From an uncultured beta proteobacterium (GTDB taxonomy: Bacteria > Pseudomonadota > Gammaproteobacteria > Burkholderiales > Burkholderiaceae_C), in NCBI GenBank assembly GCA_903870955.1, contig CAIQEX010000739.1:1-7561 (forward strand): 7,561 nt of DNA. Reading direction: 5' to 3'. A program made the position numbers and the translations under genes. The first letter of the stretch is position 1. Each line of letters starts with the position of its first letter. Positions 1 through 7,182 of this stretch are shown here, one piece after another. A model generated the notes under the pieces. It did not search any database. It was not told the DNA's origin and saw only the letters and a program-made list of their open reading frames with translations.

Positions 1-1049
1 CAGCCAATGCATTCGCGGATTTCGTCGAAGCGCCCTTGCTCAATCTTGTTCGGCAGAAACGGGTCCGCGATCGACGGGCGGGCCGCGCCGATCAGGTCCA
101 TCACGCCGCGCTTGATCACCGAGACCATGGCATCGGGCGAGGTGTAGCGGCCCACACCCACCACCGGCTTGGTGGTGAGCTTTTTGACGTGGGCAATGTA
201 TTTCTCTTGGTAGCCTTCTTGAGAAAAGCGCGCCGTCTGGCTGTCGTTGGACCAGTCGGCAATATTCACATCCCACAGGTCCGGCAATTCGGCCAGCATG
301 GCAATCGCGTCGCTGCCCTCGTTCTCCGAGGTGATGCCCATCGGTCCGAGCAACTGATCCACTGCCAGGCGCACGACGACGCCGCAGCGGTCGCCCACAG
401 CATCTTTGGTGTCCTCGATCAGCTCGCGCAACAAGCGCACCCGGTTCTCGAGGCTGCCACCGTATTCATCGGTGCGGCGATTGGTCAGGCGCGACAGAAA
501 GTGCAGGGGCATGCCCAGGTCGTGCCCGGCATAAACATAAACCAGATCGAAGCCCACATCGCGTGCGCGCAGCGCAGCATTGCGGTGCCAACGGCGCACG
601 TTTTTGATGTCGGTCTTGTCCATGCTGCGCGCCTGGATCGGGTCGGTAGCGCGCACCGGCAGGTGCGATGGCGCCATGGGGATCTCGCGGCTGTAACGAT
701 TGGGCGTGGCATAGCCGTTAAAGAAAATCTCGGCCCCGGCCAACGCGCCATGTTCATGGCAGGCATCGGTCATCAACTGCAGGGCCGGCATGTCGCGCTC
801 GTCCCACAGGCGGCCTTCAAAATGCGGCGCGATTTCGGAAAACGGGCTGATCTCAATTTCTTCGGTACACACCACTCCCCAACCGCCTTCGGCCTTGACA
901 CCACGCATCGCCGCCAGAGTGGCCGGCTTGCCGTGGCCCATGCCGTTGCAGTGCGGCACCTGATAGAAACGGTTTTTGGTGCGTACCGGGCCGATTTGCA
1001 CCGGCTCGAACAGGATGTCGAAACGCGGGTCGCGTGCGCTGCTACTCAT
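1..1049 (-). CDS. TMADH/DMADH-family iron-sulfur flavoprotein (amine dehydrogenase or N-demethylase-like), 3' part missing
   Basis: Only the N-terminal 349 residues are in the window; the gene leaves at the left edge. The protein is the FMN-binding TIM-barrel domain of the trimethylamine dehydrogenase family (oxidative N-demethylation or deamination of amines). From memory of methylotroph TMADH, the match is close along its length: an N-terminal ARDPRFDILFEP stretch, RFYQVPHC near residues 27-34, RTDEYGGSLENR at 192-203, and GVGRYT then ARPSIADPFLP at 298-333. Cys34 aligns with the cysteine that binds FMN covalently. Tyr173, His176 and Asp269 align with the catalytic Tyr-His-Asp, and Trp266 with a substrate-bowl tryptophan. 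The window ends just after Cys347, which aligns with the first cysteine of the 4Fe-4S cluster; the Fe-S region and ADP/NAD-binding domains should follow. Residue 64 is Glu where TMADH has a substrate-contacting Tyr, so trimethylamine is unlikely to be the substrate. The start ATG is preceded by GAGGA that overlaps the stop of the upstream decarboxylase gene, implying translational coupling. Family is firm; substrate is unknown. Confidence 0.88.
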   Translation of the reverse strand, partial: MSSSARDPRFDILFEPVQIGPVRTKNRFYQVPHCNGMGHGKPATLAAMRGVKAEGGWGVVCTEEIEISPFSEIAPHFEGRLWDERDMPALQLMTDACHEHGALAGAEIFFNGYATPNRYSREIPMAPSHLPVRATDPIQARSMDKTDIKNVRRWHRNAALRARDVGFDLVYVYAGHDLGMPLHFLSRLTNRRTDEYGGSLENRVRLLRELIEDTKDAVGDRCGVVVRLAVDQLLGPMGITSENEGSDAIAMLAELPDLWDVNIADWSNDSQTARFSQEGYQEKYIAHVKKLTTKPVVGVGRYTSPDAMVSVIKRGVMDLIGAARPSIADPFLPNKIEQGRFDEIRECIG

Positions 1050-1061
1050 GGGGAAAATTCC

Positions 1062-2666
1062 TCAAACGGTCAATTCAATCAGGGTCGGTCCGCTGCTGGC
1101 TTGAAGGGCCTGGGCCAGGATGCCCGCATCCACGCCATAGTCAAAACGCTGGGCCTTCCAGCCGTAAGAGTGGGCCAGGGCGACAAAGTCGGGCGTGTGC
1201 AAATCCACGCCAATTGGCGGCACGCCCACGCCCTGCATGGCGGCCTTGATTTCGCCATAGCCGCTGTTGTTCAGCAGCAGCACCACCAAGTTGGCTCCCA
1301 CCTCCATGGCCGTGCCCATCTCGCCCAATGTGAACTGGAAACCGCCATCACCCGCCAAACAAATGACCTTGCGCGAAGGATCGGCCAGGGCCGCACCAAT
1401 GGCCGCTGGCATGCCATAACCCAAAGCGCCAAAGCCCACCGAAGCGTTAAACCAACTGCGGGGTCGCCGGGCTTCAAATCCCATATTGCCGGCGTAGACG
1501 AGGCGGGTCGAGTCACCGACCCAGAGTGCATCCGGCAGCGCATCGCGCAGGGTGTGCAACAAGGCGATGTCGGCGCGCATGGTGGCGTCCAACTCTTGCA
1601 GGCCTTTTTCACGGGCAACTGCTGCACGTCTGGAGCCTGCATTGGCAGCATCCGATTTGTCTGTACGGGATGTGTCGGCGATGCACAAGGCCAACAACGC
1701 CTCTGTTGATGCCTTGGCATCACCCAATAGCGCAATATCCGGCTGGCAATTGCGCACCATTTGCTGGGCATCGATTTCAATGCGAATCAGTTGCCCGTCC
1801 ACGCTGAACGGTTCACGGTCGTAGCAGTCAAAGTCGGTCGGCCCAAGTTCGGTGCCAATCGCCAGCACCACATCGCTGTCGGCCACCAAGGCGCGAATCG
1901 CGGGAAAGGACGGGCTCGCGGAAAGCGCCAGCGGGTGGCTGTCGCCCAGCAGGCCGCGGGCGTTGATGGTCATGACCACCGGGGCATCCAGCGTTTCCGC
2001 CAATGCGTGCACAGAATCAGCCGCCCCAATGGAGCCACCGCCGGCAATCAGCAGCGGGCGCTTTGCAGCGGTCAAAGCCTGTGCTGCGCGGGCCAAAGAG
2101 GGCGTATCCGCGCTACCCGGGCGCAACAGTAACGGGGTGGTTTTGCGCTGCTGCGGCATGGCGGCTTGCATGAGATTCAGCGGAATCTCAATATGCACCG
2201 GCCGCGGTCTGCCACCGGTGAAGACGGCAAATGCGCGGGCCAGCACCTGTGCCACTTCTGCGGGATGGGTGATGGTGTGGCTGAAGGCAGAGACCTCGCG
2301 GGCCAGTGCCTGCTGGTTTGGCAACTCGTGCAAATAGCCATTACCCGAGCCCAAACGCCCCATCGGGTTGACGCCAGAGATCACCAGCATGGGAATCGAG
2401 TCGGCATAGGCCTGGCCCATCGCGGTGAGAATGTTGGAGAGGCCTGGCCCGGTGATAACAAAGCAGACGCCGGGTTTGCCGCTGACGCGGGCATAACCGT
2501 CGGCCATAAAGCCCAGGCTTTGTTCATGGCGTGCGGCGACATGGCGCACCGGGCGTCCCACCAAGCCGCGGTACAACTCGACGGTGTGCACACCGGGAAT
2601 GCCAAACACGGTGTCCACACCGTAGGCGCACAGTTGCTCCACCAAATAATCGCTCAGTGCCTGCAT
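1062..2666 (-). CDS. aruI: AruI-like 5-guanidino-2-oxopentanoate (2-ketoarginine) decarboxylase, ThDP-dependent
   Basis: A 534-residue thiamine diphosphate enzyme of the acetolactate synthase/benzoylformate decarboxylase superfamily. It has the usual three domains: an N-terminal Pyr domain (about 1-170) with the ThDP-activating Glu48 in RHEQ, a central domain (about 185-330), and a C-terminal PP domain (about 365-534) with the Mg-ThDP motif GDGG at 439-442 closing with NN at 466-467. General superfamily membership is certain. The specific call rests on its position directly after an AruH-type arginine transaminase and on overall resemblance to AruI of Pseudomonas. AruI decarboxylates 2-ketoarginine to 4-guanidinobutyraldehyde and CO2 in the cytoplasm. 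A low-complexity Ala/Ser/Asp stretch at about 330-350 looks like an interdomain linker. The start is an ATG three bases after the transaminase stop, with GGAGG eight bases upstream inside the end of that gene, so the two are probably coupled. Alternatives are another 2-oxo acid decarboxylase or a biosynthetic acetolactate synthase; no FAD-site or small-subunit gene evidence supports the latter. Confidence 0.8.
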   Translation of the reverse strand: MQALSDYLVEQLCAYGVDTVFGIPGVHTVELYRGLVGRPVRHVAARHEQSLGFMADGYARVSGKPGVCFVITGPGLSNILTAMGQAYADSIPMLVISGVNPMGRLGSGNGYLHELPNQQALAREVSAFSHTITHPAEVAQVLARAFAVFTGGRPRPVHIEIPLNLMQAAMPQQRKTTPLLLRPGSADTPSLARAAQALTAAKRPLLIAGGGSIGAADSVHALAETLDAPVVMTINARGLLGDSHPLALSASPSFPAIRALVADSDVVLAIGTELGPTDFDCYDREPFSVDGQLIRIEIDAQQMVRNCQPDIALLGDAKASTEALLALCIADTSRTDKSDAANAGSRRAAVAREKGLQELDATMRADIALLHTLRDALPDALWVGDSTRLVYAGNMGFEARRPRSWFNASVGFGALGYGMPAAIGAALADPSRKVICLAGDGGFQFTLGEMGTAMEVGANLVVLLLNNSGYGEIKAAMQGVGVPPIGVDLHTPDFVALAHSYGWKAQRFDYGVDAGILAQALQASSGPTLIELTV

Positions 2667-2669
2667 GCT

Positions 2670-3878
2670 TCAGGCCTCCACGCGCACGGCCAGGTTCTCG
2701 CGCGCCTGCATGACCGTGTTGACATAGCTGGCGATGCGTTGGCAGGCCTCGGTCAGGCGCTCTTCGCCGACCACAAAGCCCAGGCGCAAAAAGCCGCGCG
2801 CGGTCGGCCCAAAGGCCTGCGCATCGAGCACCGAGACGCCGGTCTGGCGGAACAATCCCCAGGTGAAGTCATTGGCAGAAAGACCGGTATCGCGGATGTC
2901 AACCAGCATGAACATGCCGGCCTCGGCCAGGCGGCAGTGCAAGCCAGGTACATCACTGAGCAATTTGAAAGCAATGTCGCGCCGCTTGCGGTATTCAGCG
3001 CGCATGGCAGGCACCACCACCCCGCGCTGGGCGATCGCTTCCAGCGCTGCTTCTTGAACAAAGCCGGGGATGCCATACAGCATGCAAAGGAGCAGATTGG
3101 CCATGTGGTCAATCAACGCTACGGGGCCTACCGCCCAGCCCAGGCGCCAACCGGCCATGGCGTGCGACTTGGACAGGCTGCTGATGGTCACCGTGCGTTC
3201 GGCCATGCAGGGCAGGGCGGCAATGCTGATATGGGGCTGCTCAAAGGTCAGCTCGGCATAGACCTCATCGGAGACCACCCACAGGTCATGTGCCTGCGCC
3301 AATTTGGCAATGGCTTGCAGTTCCTCAAGGCGCATGACGACACCGGTCGGGTTGCACGGTGTGGCCAGATAAATGGCGCGGGTGCGCGGTGTGATGGCAG
3401 CCTGCAGTGCGGCCAGGTCAATGCGGAAGTTGTTGTCGGCATCGACCGGCACGGGCACCAAGGTGGCACCGCTGGCGCGAATGCTGGCCTCGTAGGTGAG
3501 GTACATGGGTTCGGGCACCAGCACCTCGTCCCCGGTTTCACACAGGCATTGGGTCACGCTATAGAGCGCGTTCTGCGCGCCGCTGGTCACGATCACGTTC
3601 TCGGCAGTGACCAACTGCCCGCAACGCTCTACATGCTGGTGCGCGATGGCGGTGCGCAAGGCTTCGCGGCCCGGAATCACGGTGTAGTGCGTATCGCCGG
3701 CGCGCAAGGCCCGCACGGCGGCCTCGGTGATGGCTTCGGGCGTGGCGAAATCCGGGTCGCCCACGCTCAGGACAATCACGTCCTCGCCACGTTCGGCTGC
3801 AGCCAGGGCAGCGGAGTGGATGTGCCAGGCATCCACGCCTTCACCGGCTATGCGGTTCACCAGGCTGGAAAATTTCAT
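2670..3878 (-). CDS. aruH: AruH-like arginine:pyruvate transaminase (PLP fold type I)
   Basis: A 402-residue class I/II aminotransferase. AruH transfers the alpha-amino group of L-arginine to pyruvate, giving 2-ketoarginine and L-alanine, the first step of the arginine transaminase pathway. Visible residues are the PLP lysine Lys237 in SLSKSHAMAGWR, Asn176 in NPTG, Asp204 and Tyr207 in SDEVY, and the carboxylate-binding Arg365 in LRLGF. Stretches shared with Pseudomonas AruH as I recall it include the N-terminus (xRIAGxGxxAWxIH), LSVGDPDF at 37-44, GDEVxVxEPMYxTYE near 116-130 and SLSKSHAMxGWR. The start chosen is the ATG at 3878 because it reproduces the AruH N-terminus. A TTG six codons upstream (3896) would overlap the permease stop as TTGA and is less likely. 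The gene sits between a basic amino acid transporter and the AruI-like decarboxylase, which supports an arginine-type substrate. Other aromatic or branched-chain aminotransferases of the same class cannot be fully excluded. Confidence 0.87.
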   Translation of the reverse strand: MKFSSLVNRIAGEGVDAWHIHSAALAAAERGEDVIVLSVGDPDFATPEAITEAAVRALRAGDTHYTVIPGREALRTAIAHQHVERCGQLVTAENVIVTSGAQNALYSVTQCLCETGDEVLVPEPMYLTYEASIRASGATLVPVPVDADNNFRIDLAALQAAITPRTRAIYLATPCNPTGVVMRLEELQAIAKLAQAHDLWVVSDEVYAELTFEQPHISIAALPCMAERTVTISSLSKSHAMAGWRLGWAVGPVALIDHMANLLLCMLYGIPGFVQEAALEAIAQRGVVVPAMRAEYRKRRDIAFKLLSDVPGLHCRLAEAGMFMLVDIRDTGLSANDFTWGLFRQTGVSVLDAQAFGPTARGFLRLGFVVGEERLTEACQRIASYVNTVMQARENLAVRVEA

Positions 3879-3892
3879 GTTCTCAATCTTTC

Positions 3893-4588
3893 TCAAAATC
3901 CGCTGCGCACCGGCATGCGGCGGGCCAGGCGCCGGAACACCTGTTCGATCAACAAGGCCAACACCAAATACACCAGGGCAGTGACCAGCAGGGGCTCGTA
4001 GGTGCGCAGCGTTTGGGTGCGCACAAAGTTGGCTGCGCCCAGCACATCCATGACGGCTACGGTGGAGGCCAGGGCCGTGCTCTTGAGCAGCAACACGGTC
4101 TCGCCGGCCAGCGAGGGAAGCAAAATTTGCAGGGCGCGTGGCAACCAGATGCGGCGCACCATCAGAAACCAGGACATGCCCAAGGCGCGCGCGGCCTCCA
4201 GTTCACCTTTGGGCACGCCGCGCAGGCCACCCTTGATGACTTCGCCCACGTAACCTGCCACGCTGATGGCCAGTGCCAGCACCACGTACCAGAAGCCGTC
4301 GCGCAGGTAGTCCCACAAAAAGGACTCCCGCACGGCCGGGAATTCGGCAAACAACGAGCCCAGGCCGTAATACAGCACGTAGATTTGCACCAGCAAGGGC
4401 GTGCCGCGGATGATGTTGGTAAACGACAGAGCAGCCCAGGCGATGAAGGGTTGCTTGCTGAGTCGAGCAAAGCCGACCAACAGCGCCAGCACAAAGCCCA
4501 GCGTGCCGGAATACAGGAGTAACTCCAGCGTCGTCTGCAGTGCTGGCAAGAAATATTCCTGGTAGGTGACAAGCCATTCAAAGTCCAT
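3893..4588 (-). CDS. HisM-type permease subunit of a basic/polar amino acid ABC transporter
   Basis: A 231-residue inner-membrane protein of the HisM/ArtM/OccM permease family, normal in length. Hydrophobic segments lie at roughly 15-42, 50-76, 98-116, 153-180 and 196-216, consistent with five transmembrane helices. The cytoplasmic coupling (EAA) loop is seen at about 128-150 as GELEAARALGMSWFLMVRR, and IRGTPLLVQ at 60-68 is typical of this family. It should pair with the neighbouring HisQ-type subunit to form the heterodimeric channel and dock on the ATPase. The ATG follows the HisQ-type stop by 12 bases with an AAGG ribosome-binding site inside the gap. Its stop lies 14 bases before the transaminase ATG, so transporter and catabolic genes are in one transcript. 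The ligand (lysine, arginine, ornithine, histidine or an opine-like compound) cannot be told from the permease alone. Confidence 0.9.
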   Translation of the reverse strand: MDFEWLVTYQEYFLPALQTTLELLLYSGTLGFVLALLVGFARLSKQPFIAWAALSFTNIIRGTPLLVQIYVLYYGLGSLFAEFPAVRESFLWDYLRDGFWYVVLALAISVAGYVGEVIKGGLRGVPKGELEAARALGMSWFLMVRRIWLPRALQILLPSLAGETVLLLKSTALASTVAVMDVLGAANFVRTQTLRTYEPLLVTALVYLVLALLIEQVFRRLARRMPVRSGF

Positions 4589-4600
4589 GGTGTGGGCCTT

Positions 4601-5311
4601 TCAATGGGCGGGCATCCAACGGCGAAAGCGCGACTCGATGCGCTCCACCACCAGATTCGACAACAGGGTGATAACCAGATACATGGCCCCCACCGAGAGG
4701 TAAAACAGCAAATACATCTTGGTGGAACCGGCTGCCTGCTTGGCAGTAAACAGCAACTCGTTGTAGCCCACCACACTGATCAGGGCGCTGTCTTTCAGCA
4801 AGGTCATCCACAGGTTGGACAAACCGGCCAGGGCGAAAGGTGTCATCTCGGGAATCAGGATGCGCCGCACAATCAGACTGCGGCTGCAACCAAAGGCACG
4901 GGCTGCCTCGATGTGCCCCACCGGGATGGCCAGAATGGCACCGCGAATAATCTCCGAGGCATAGGCTCCCTGCACAATCCCCAGCACCACGACGCCGGAG
5001 GCAAAACCGTTGATCTCTACCGGGTCATGGCCCATCCAGTCCAGCACGGCGTTGATCAAATCGCTGCCGGCGTAGTACAGCAGCAGAATCAGCAGCAATT
5101 CGGGTACCGCCCGGCACACCGTGATATAGCTGTTGGCCATGATGACCAGCGGCGTTTTGCCACTGAGTTTGGTCATGGCCACCAGCAGGCCGATCAACAG
5201 GCCGAGAGCGAAGGCACCAAAAGATATTTGCAGCGTGACCAGCGCGCCTTGCAGCAACACCACGCCCCACTCGTTCACCACCGAGTGCAGGAATTGTTCG
5301 AACCAGGTCAT
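4601..5311 (-). CDS. HisQ-type permease subunit of a basic/polar amino acid ABC transporter
   Basis: A 236-residue inner-membrane permease of the HisQ/ArtQ/OccQ family. Hydrophobic stretches at about 16-46, 54-82, 104-126, 156-182 and 198-222 fit the five-helix topology. The family stretch CRAVPELLLILLLYY lies at 66-80, and the EAA coupling loop GHIEAARAFGCSRSLIVRR at 132-150. The next gene downstream is its HisM-type partner; upstream by 31 bases is the binding protein. Unlike its neighbours it has no clear Shine-Dalgarno sequence before the ATG (CCGGCACACC precedes it), so translation may be weaker or depend on coupling. The start is the conventional one for the family, since the N-terminal amphipathic segment leads directly into the first membrane helix. 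Confidence 0.9.
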   Translation of the reverse strand: MTWFEQFLHSVVNEWGVVLLQGALVTLQISFGAFALGLLIGLLVAMTKLSGKTPLVIMANSYITVCRAVPELLLILLLYYAGSDLINAVLDWMGHDPVEINGFASGVVVLGIVQGAYASEIIRGAILAIPVGHIEAARAFGCSRSLIVRRILIPEMTPFALAGLSNLWMTLLKDSALISVVGYNELLFTAKQAAGSTKMYLLFYLSVGAMYLVITLLSNLVVERIESRFRRWMPAH

Positions 5312-5342
5312 GGTGTGCCGGGGCGGTTCTGGGACTTAAGGC

Positions 5343-6110
5343 TTATTTGGCCTTGATGTCGATCTTGAAGTACTGCTTTTGCAGGGTGTCAAATTCGCCA
5401 CTGGCGTAGAGCTTCTTGATGGCGGCATCCATCTTTTGCTTCAGGTCTTTGTCTTCCTTGCGCAGACCGGCACCGACACCTGGGCCAAACAGCGGGTCAT
5501 GCGGTGCATAACCCTTGCCTTCGAGTGCGGCGGCACCCTTGGTGGCCAGGAAATCGTCGGCGGGCAGGGCGTCGAGCAGCATGATGTCCACGCGTCCGGC
5601 AATGATGTCAGCGTTGAGTTCATCCTGGGTGTTGTAGTACTTGACTTTGGAGGTCTTGGCATAGAACTTCTTGGCGAAGTCGGCATGCGTGGTGCTGGAT
5701 TGCACGCCCAGAATCTTGCCCTTGAGTGCTGCCGGTGTGGTCTCGCCCTTGAAGGTCTTGGGGGCTACAAATTCGGCCTCGGTGAAGTAATAGGGCACCG
5801 TGAAGGCAATGACTTTTTCGCGCTCGGGCGTGATCGACATGGAGGAGAAGATGACGTCAATCTTCTTGCTCTTGAGTGCGGGGATCAGTCCGTCCCAGGC
5901 CACTTCGACGATCTTGCACTGGGCCTTCATCTCGGCGCACACCTTGTTGGCCAGATCGACCTCAAAGCCTTTCCACTTGCCATCGGCCTGCTTTTCAAAA
6001 AATGGCGGATAGGGTTCGGCAGAAATACTCACCTTGAGTTCGGCCGCCTGGGCAGAGCCCCAGGCAAGCAGGGCGATACCGACGATTGCTGTGATTTGAG
6101 GTAATTTCAT
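5343..6110 (-). CDS. Periplasmic LAO/HisJ/ArtJ-type amino acid-binding protein
   Basis: A 255-residue family 3 solute-binding protein that would deliver ligand to the HisQM-type permease. A Sec signal peptide covers residues 1-22 (MKLP start, hydrophobic core, then AQA|AEL as the likely cleavage site), with no lipobox cysteine. Mapped onto Salmonella LAO protein from memory, the alpha-amino/alpha-carboxyl clamp is kept: Ser89, Ser90, Ser92 and Arg97 in SSMSITPER, Thr141 in STTH, and Asp180 in IMLLDALP. The ring-stacking positions are Tyr34 (LAO Tyr14) and Trp72 (LAO Phe52). Cys58 and Cys65 match the conserved disulfide pair. LAO Asp11, a side-chain contact, is Ala31 here, while Glu32 is adjacent; ArtJ also lacks that Asp. 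The STTH stretch resembles ArtJ. A cationic amino acid ligand is therefore likely, and arginine or a modified arginine is suggested by the downstream enzymes. A strong AGGAG site precedes the ATG. Confidence 0.93.
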   Translation of the reverse strand: MKLPQITAIVGIALLAWGSAQAAELKVSISAEPYPPFFEKQADGKWKGFEVDLANKVCAEMKAQCKIVEVAWDGLIPALKSKKIDVIFSSMSITPEREKVIAFTVPYYFTEAEFVAPKTFKGETTPAALKGKILGVQSSTTHADFAKKFYAKTSKVKYYNTQDELNADIIAGRVDIMLLDALPADDFLATKGAAALEGKGYAPHDPLFGPGVGAGLRKEDKDLKQKMDAAIKKLYASGEFDTLQKQYFKIDIKAK

Positions 6111-6146
6111 TTTTTCTCCTGGAACTTGAAAACAAACGGGCGCTGT

Positions 6147-6956
6147 TCAGTTCTGCCGGTCCATCGCACCGACAAACTGTCTGCAACGCTCACTACGCGG
6201 CGAGGAGAAAACCTGCTCGGGCGAGCCTGCCTCCTCGATCTTGCCCTGGTGCAAAAACACCACCTGACTCGATACTTCACGGGCGAATGCCATCTCGTGG
6301 GTCACCAACAACATGGTGCAGCCACTGAGTGCCAAATCGCGAATCACTTTAAGCACCTCACCCACCAATTCGGGGTCCAGCGCAGAGGTCGGTTCGTCAA
6401 ACAGCATGACGGCGGGTTGGGTAGCCAAGGCGCGGGCGATCGCCACGCGCTGCTGCTGACCGCCCGACAAAAACGCCGGGTGCACATGCCGCTTCTCGGC
6501 CATGCCGACCTTTTCCAACAAGACTTCGGCCATGGCAATGGCCTCGGCGCGGGGCTTCTTCAGCACGTGGATGGGCACTTCGATGATGTTCTCCAACACC
6601 GTCATGTGCGGCCACAAATTGAATTGCTGAAACACCATGCCCAGCCGCGTGCGGATGCGGTCGACCTGCCTGGGGTCGGCGGGCACCGGGTTTCCCTTGC
6701 GGTCCTTGGTGAGTTTGAGTTCTTCGCCGGTGATGTGGATTTGCCCGGAATGGGGAATTTCCAGCAAATTTAAACAGCGCAGCAGGGTGCTTTTGCCTGA
6801 GCCACTGGCACCAATCAGGGACACCACATCACCCGTGTGGGCGCTGAGCGATACACCTTTGAGCACTTCGACCGCGCCATAGGACTTGTGCAAATCCACG
6901 ACCTGCACGGCAGGCGTAGCGCTGTTTTCATGGGTCGAAACCATCGGAGGCGTCAT
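6147..6956 (-). CDS. HisP-type ATP-binding subunit of a basic/polar amino acid ABC transporter
   Basis: A 269-residue cytoplasmic ATPase powering the importer encoded by the next three genes. Motifs visible: Walker A GASGSGKST at 49-57, Q-loop Gln110 in VFQQFNLWPHMTVLEN, signature LSGGQQQR at 163-170, Walker B VMLFDEPT at 183-190 with catalytic Glu188, D-loop SALD at 191-194, and switch His220. The insert around residues 80-105 before IRTRLGMVFQ is characteristic of HisP and its relatives, distinguishing it from shorter GlnQ-type ATPases. The open frame continues to 7049, but the ATG at 6956 was chosen because AAGGA lies just upstream and the residues before it do not look like this family. 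It is the first gene of the operon, about 50 bases downstream of the predicted sigma-54 transcription start. The gap to the binding-protein gene is 36 bases. Confidence 0.94.
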   Translation of the reverse strand: MTPPMVSTHENSATPAVQVVDLHKSYGAVEVLKGVSLSAHTGDVVSLIGASGSGKSTLLRCLNLLEIPHSGQIHITGEELKLTKDRKGNPVPADPRQVDRIRTRLGMVFQQFNLWPHMTVLENIIEVPIHVLKKPRAEAIAMAEVLLEKVGMAEKRHVHPAFLSGGQQQRVAIARALATQPAVMLFDEPTSALDPELVGEVLKVIRDLALSGCTMLLVTHEMAFAREVSSQVVFLHQGKIEEAGSPEQVFSSPRSERCRQFVGAMDRQN

Positions 6957-6960
6957 GAAA

Positions 6961-6965
6961 TCCTT
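6961..6965 (-). promoter_or_regulatory. Ribosome-binding site of the ATPase gene
   Basis: AAGGA on the minus strand, four bases before the ATG at 6956. It decides the start in favour of 6956 over the longer open frame that reaches 7049, whose first 31 codons would also overlap the predicted promoter. Confidence 0.65.
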
Positions 6966-7018
6966 GTGATAACGGTGCCGCGTGGAGGAATACGCCACGA
7001 AGCAGCACCTGACTCTAC

Positions 7019-7033
7019 GCACAAGCTGTGCCA
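7019..7033 (-). promoter_or_regulatory. Predicted sigma-54 (-24/-12) promoter of the leftward operon
   Basis: The minus strand reads TGGCACAGCTTGTGC. TGGCAC is a perfect -24 element. The GG and GC doublets are correctly spaced, and the -12 element is GTGC in place of the ideal TTGC. Transcription would begin near 7007, leaving a leader of about 50 bases before the ATPase ATG. The divergent gene looks like a sigma-54 activator, which supports the assignment. No comparably good match was seen elsewhere in the intergenic region on either strand. Confidence 0.7.
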
Positions 7034-7104
7034 CCGCAGGCAGGGACAATCCCTATCGGGGTTTGTACGTGGACTCAAATCCGTCTGTGAGTGAAGGCGA
7101 CCTT

Positions 7105-7121
7105 GAAGCCACTTCGGCTTC
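7105..7121. repeat. Short perfect inverted repeat (hairpin)
   Basis: GAAGCC and GGCTTC form 6-base perfect arms around a 5-base loop, ACTTC. It lies between the sigma-54 promoter and the larger palindrome. There is no T-run after it on either strand, so it is not a convincing intrinsic terminator. It may be a protein-binding site or chance. Confidence 0.35.
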
Positions 7122-7149
7122 GGGTTTCTCAGCGTTTCCAGTGCGCCTG

Positions 7150-7169
7150 TTTTTCATCAAAATGACAAA
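7150..7169. promoter_or_regulatory. Possible second activator site (imperfect 20-base palindrome)
   Basis: Arms TTTTTCAT and ATGACAAA pair at 7 of 8 positions around a 4-base spacer, CAAA. The centre is 35 bases from that of the larger palindrome and about 150 bases upstream of the predicted operon start. The sequence is AT-rich and overlaps another small repeat (ACAAA/TTTGT at 7165-7176), so chance is a real possibility. The half-sites are not obviously the same as those of the larger palindrome. Confidence 0.3.
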
Positions 7170-7182
7170 AATTTGTAGAAAC

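Noticed and set aside
36..1709. Long plus-strand open frame of 557 codons opposite the flavoprotein and AruI-like genes
   Set aside because: It spans two clearly recognisable minus-strand genes, its product is rich in His, Gln, Arg and Ala without any domain, and it is the kind of antisense frame that high-GC coding DNA produces.
3879..3896. TTG start for the AruH-like gene overlapping the permease stop
   Set aside because: The ATG at 3878 reproduces the expected AruH N-terminus; the six extra residues have no counterpart in the family as I recall it.
2166..4001. Long plus-strand open frame of 611 codons opposite the AruI- and AruH-like genes
   Set aside because: It is antisense to conserved genes with intact catalytic motifs, has no recognisable domain and shows the same His/Gln/Gly-rich composition as the other antisense frames.
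4592..5356. Plus-strand open frame of 254 codons opposite the HisQ-type permease
   Set aside because: It covers a permease with a clear EAA loop on the other strand and its own product is Gln/His-rich with no family features.
6981..6999. Weak inverted repeat CGTGG...CCACG in the operon leader
   Set aside because: Only five-base arms with a nine-base loop, no further pairing or T-run; too weak to call an attenuator or riboswitch.
6957..7049. Extended N-terminus of the ATPase (31 extra codons)
   Set aside because: The extension overlaps the predicted sigma-54 promoter, lacks a ribosome-binding site and does not resemble HisP-type proteins, whereas the ATG at 6956 has AAGGA just upstream.
7105..7121. 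Hairpin considered as an intrinsic terminator
   Set aside because: It sits between two divergent genes where no transcript should end, and no T-run follows it on either strand.
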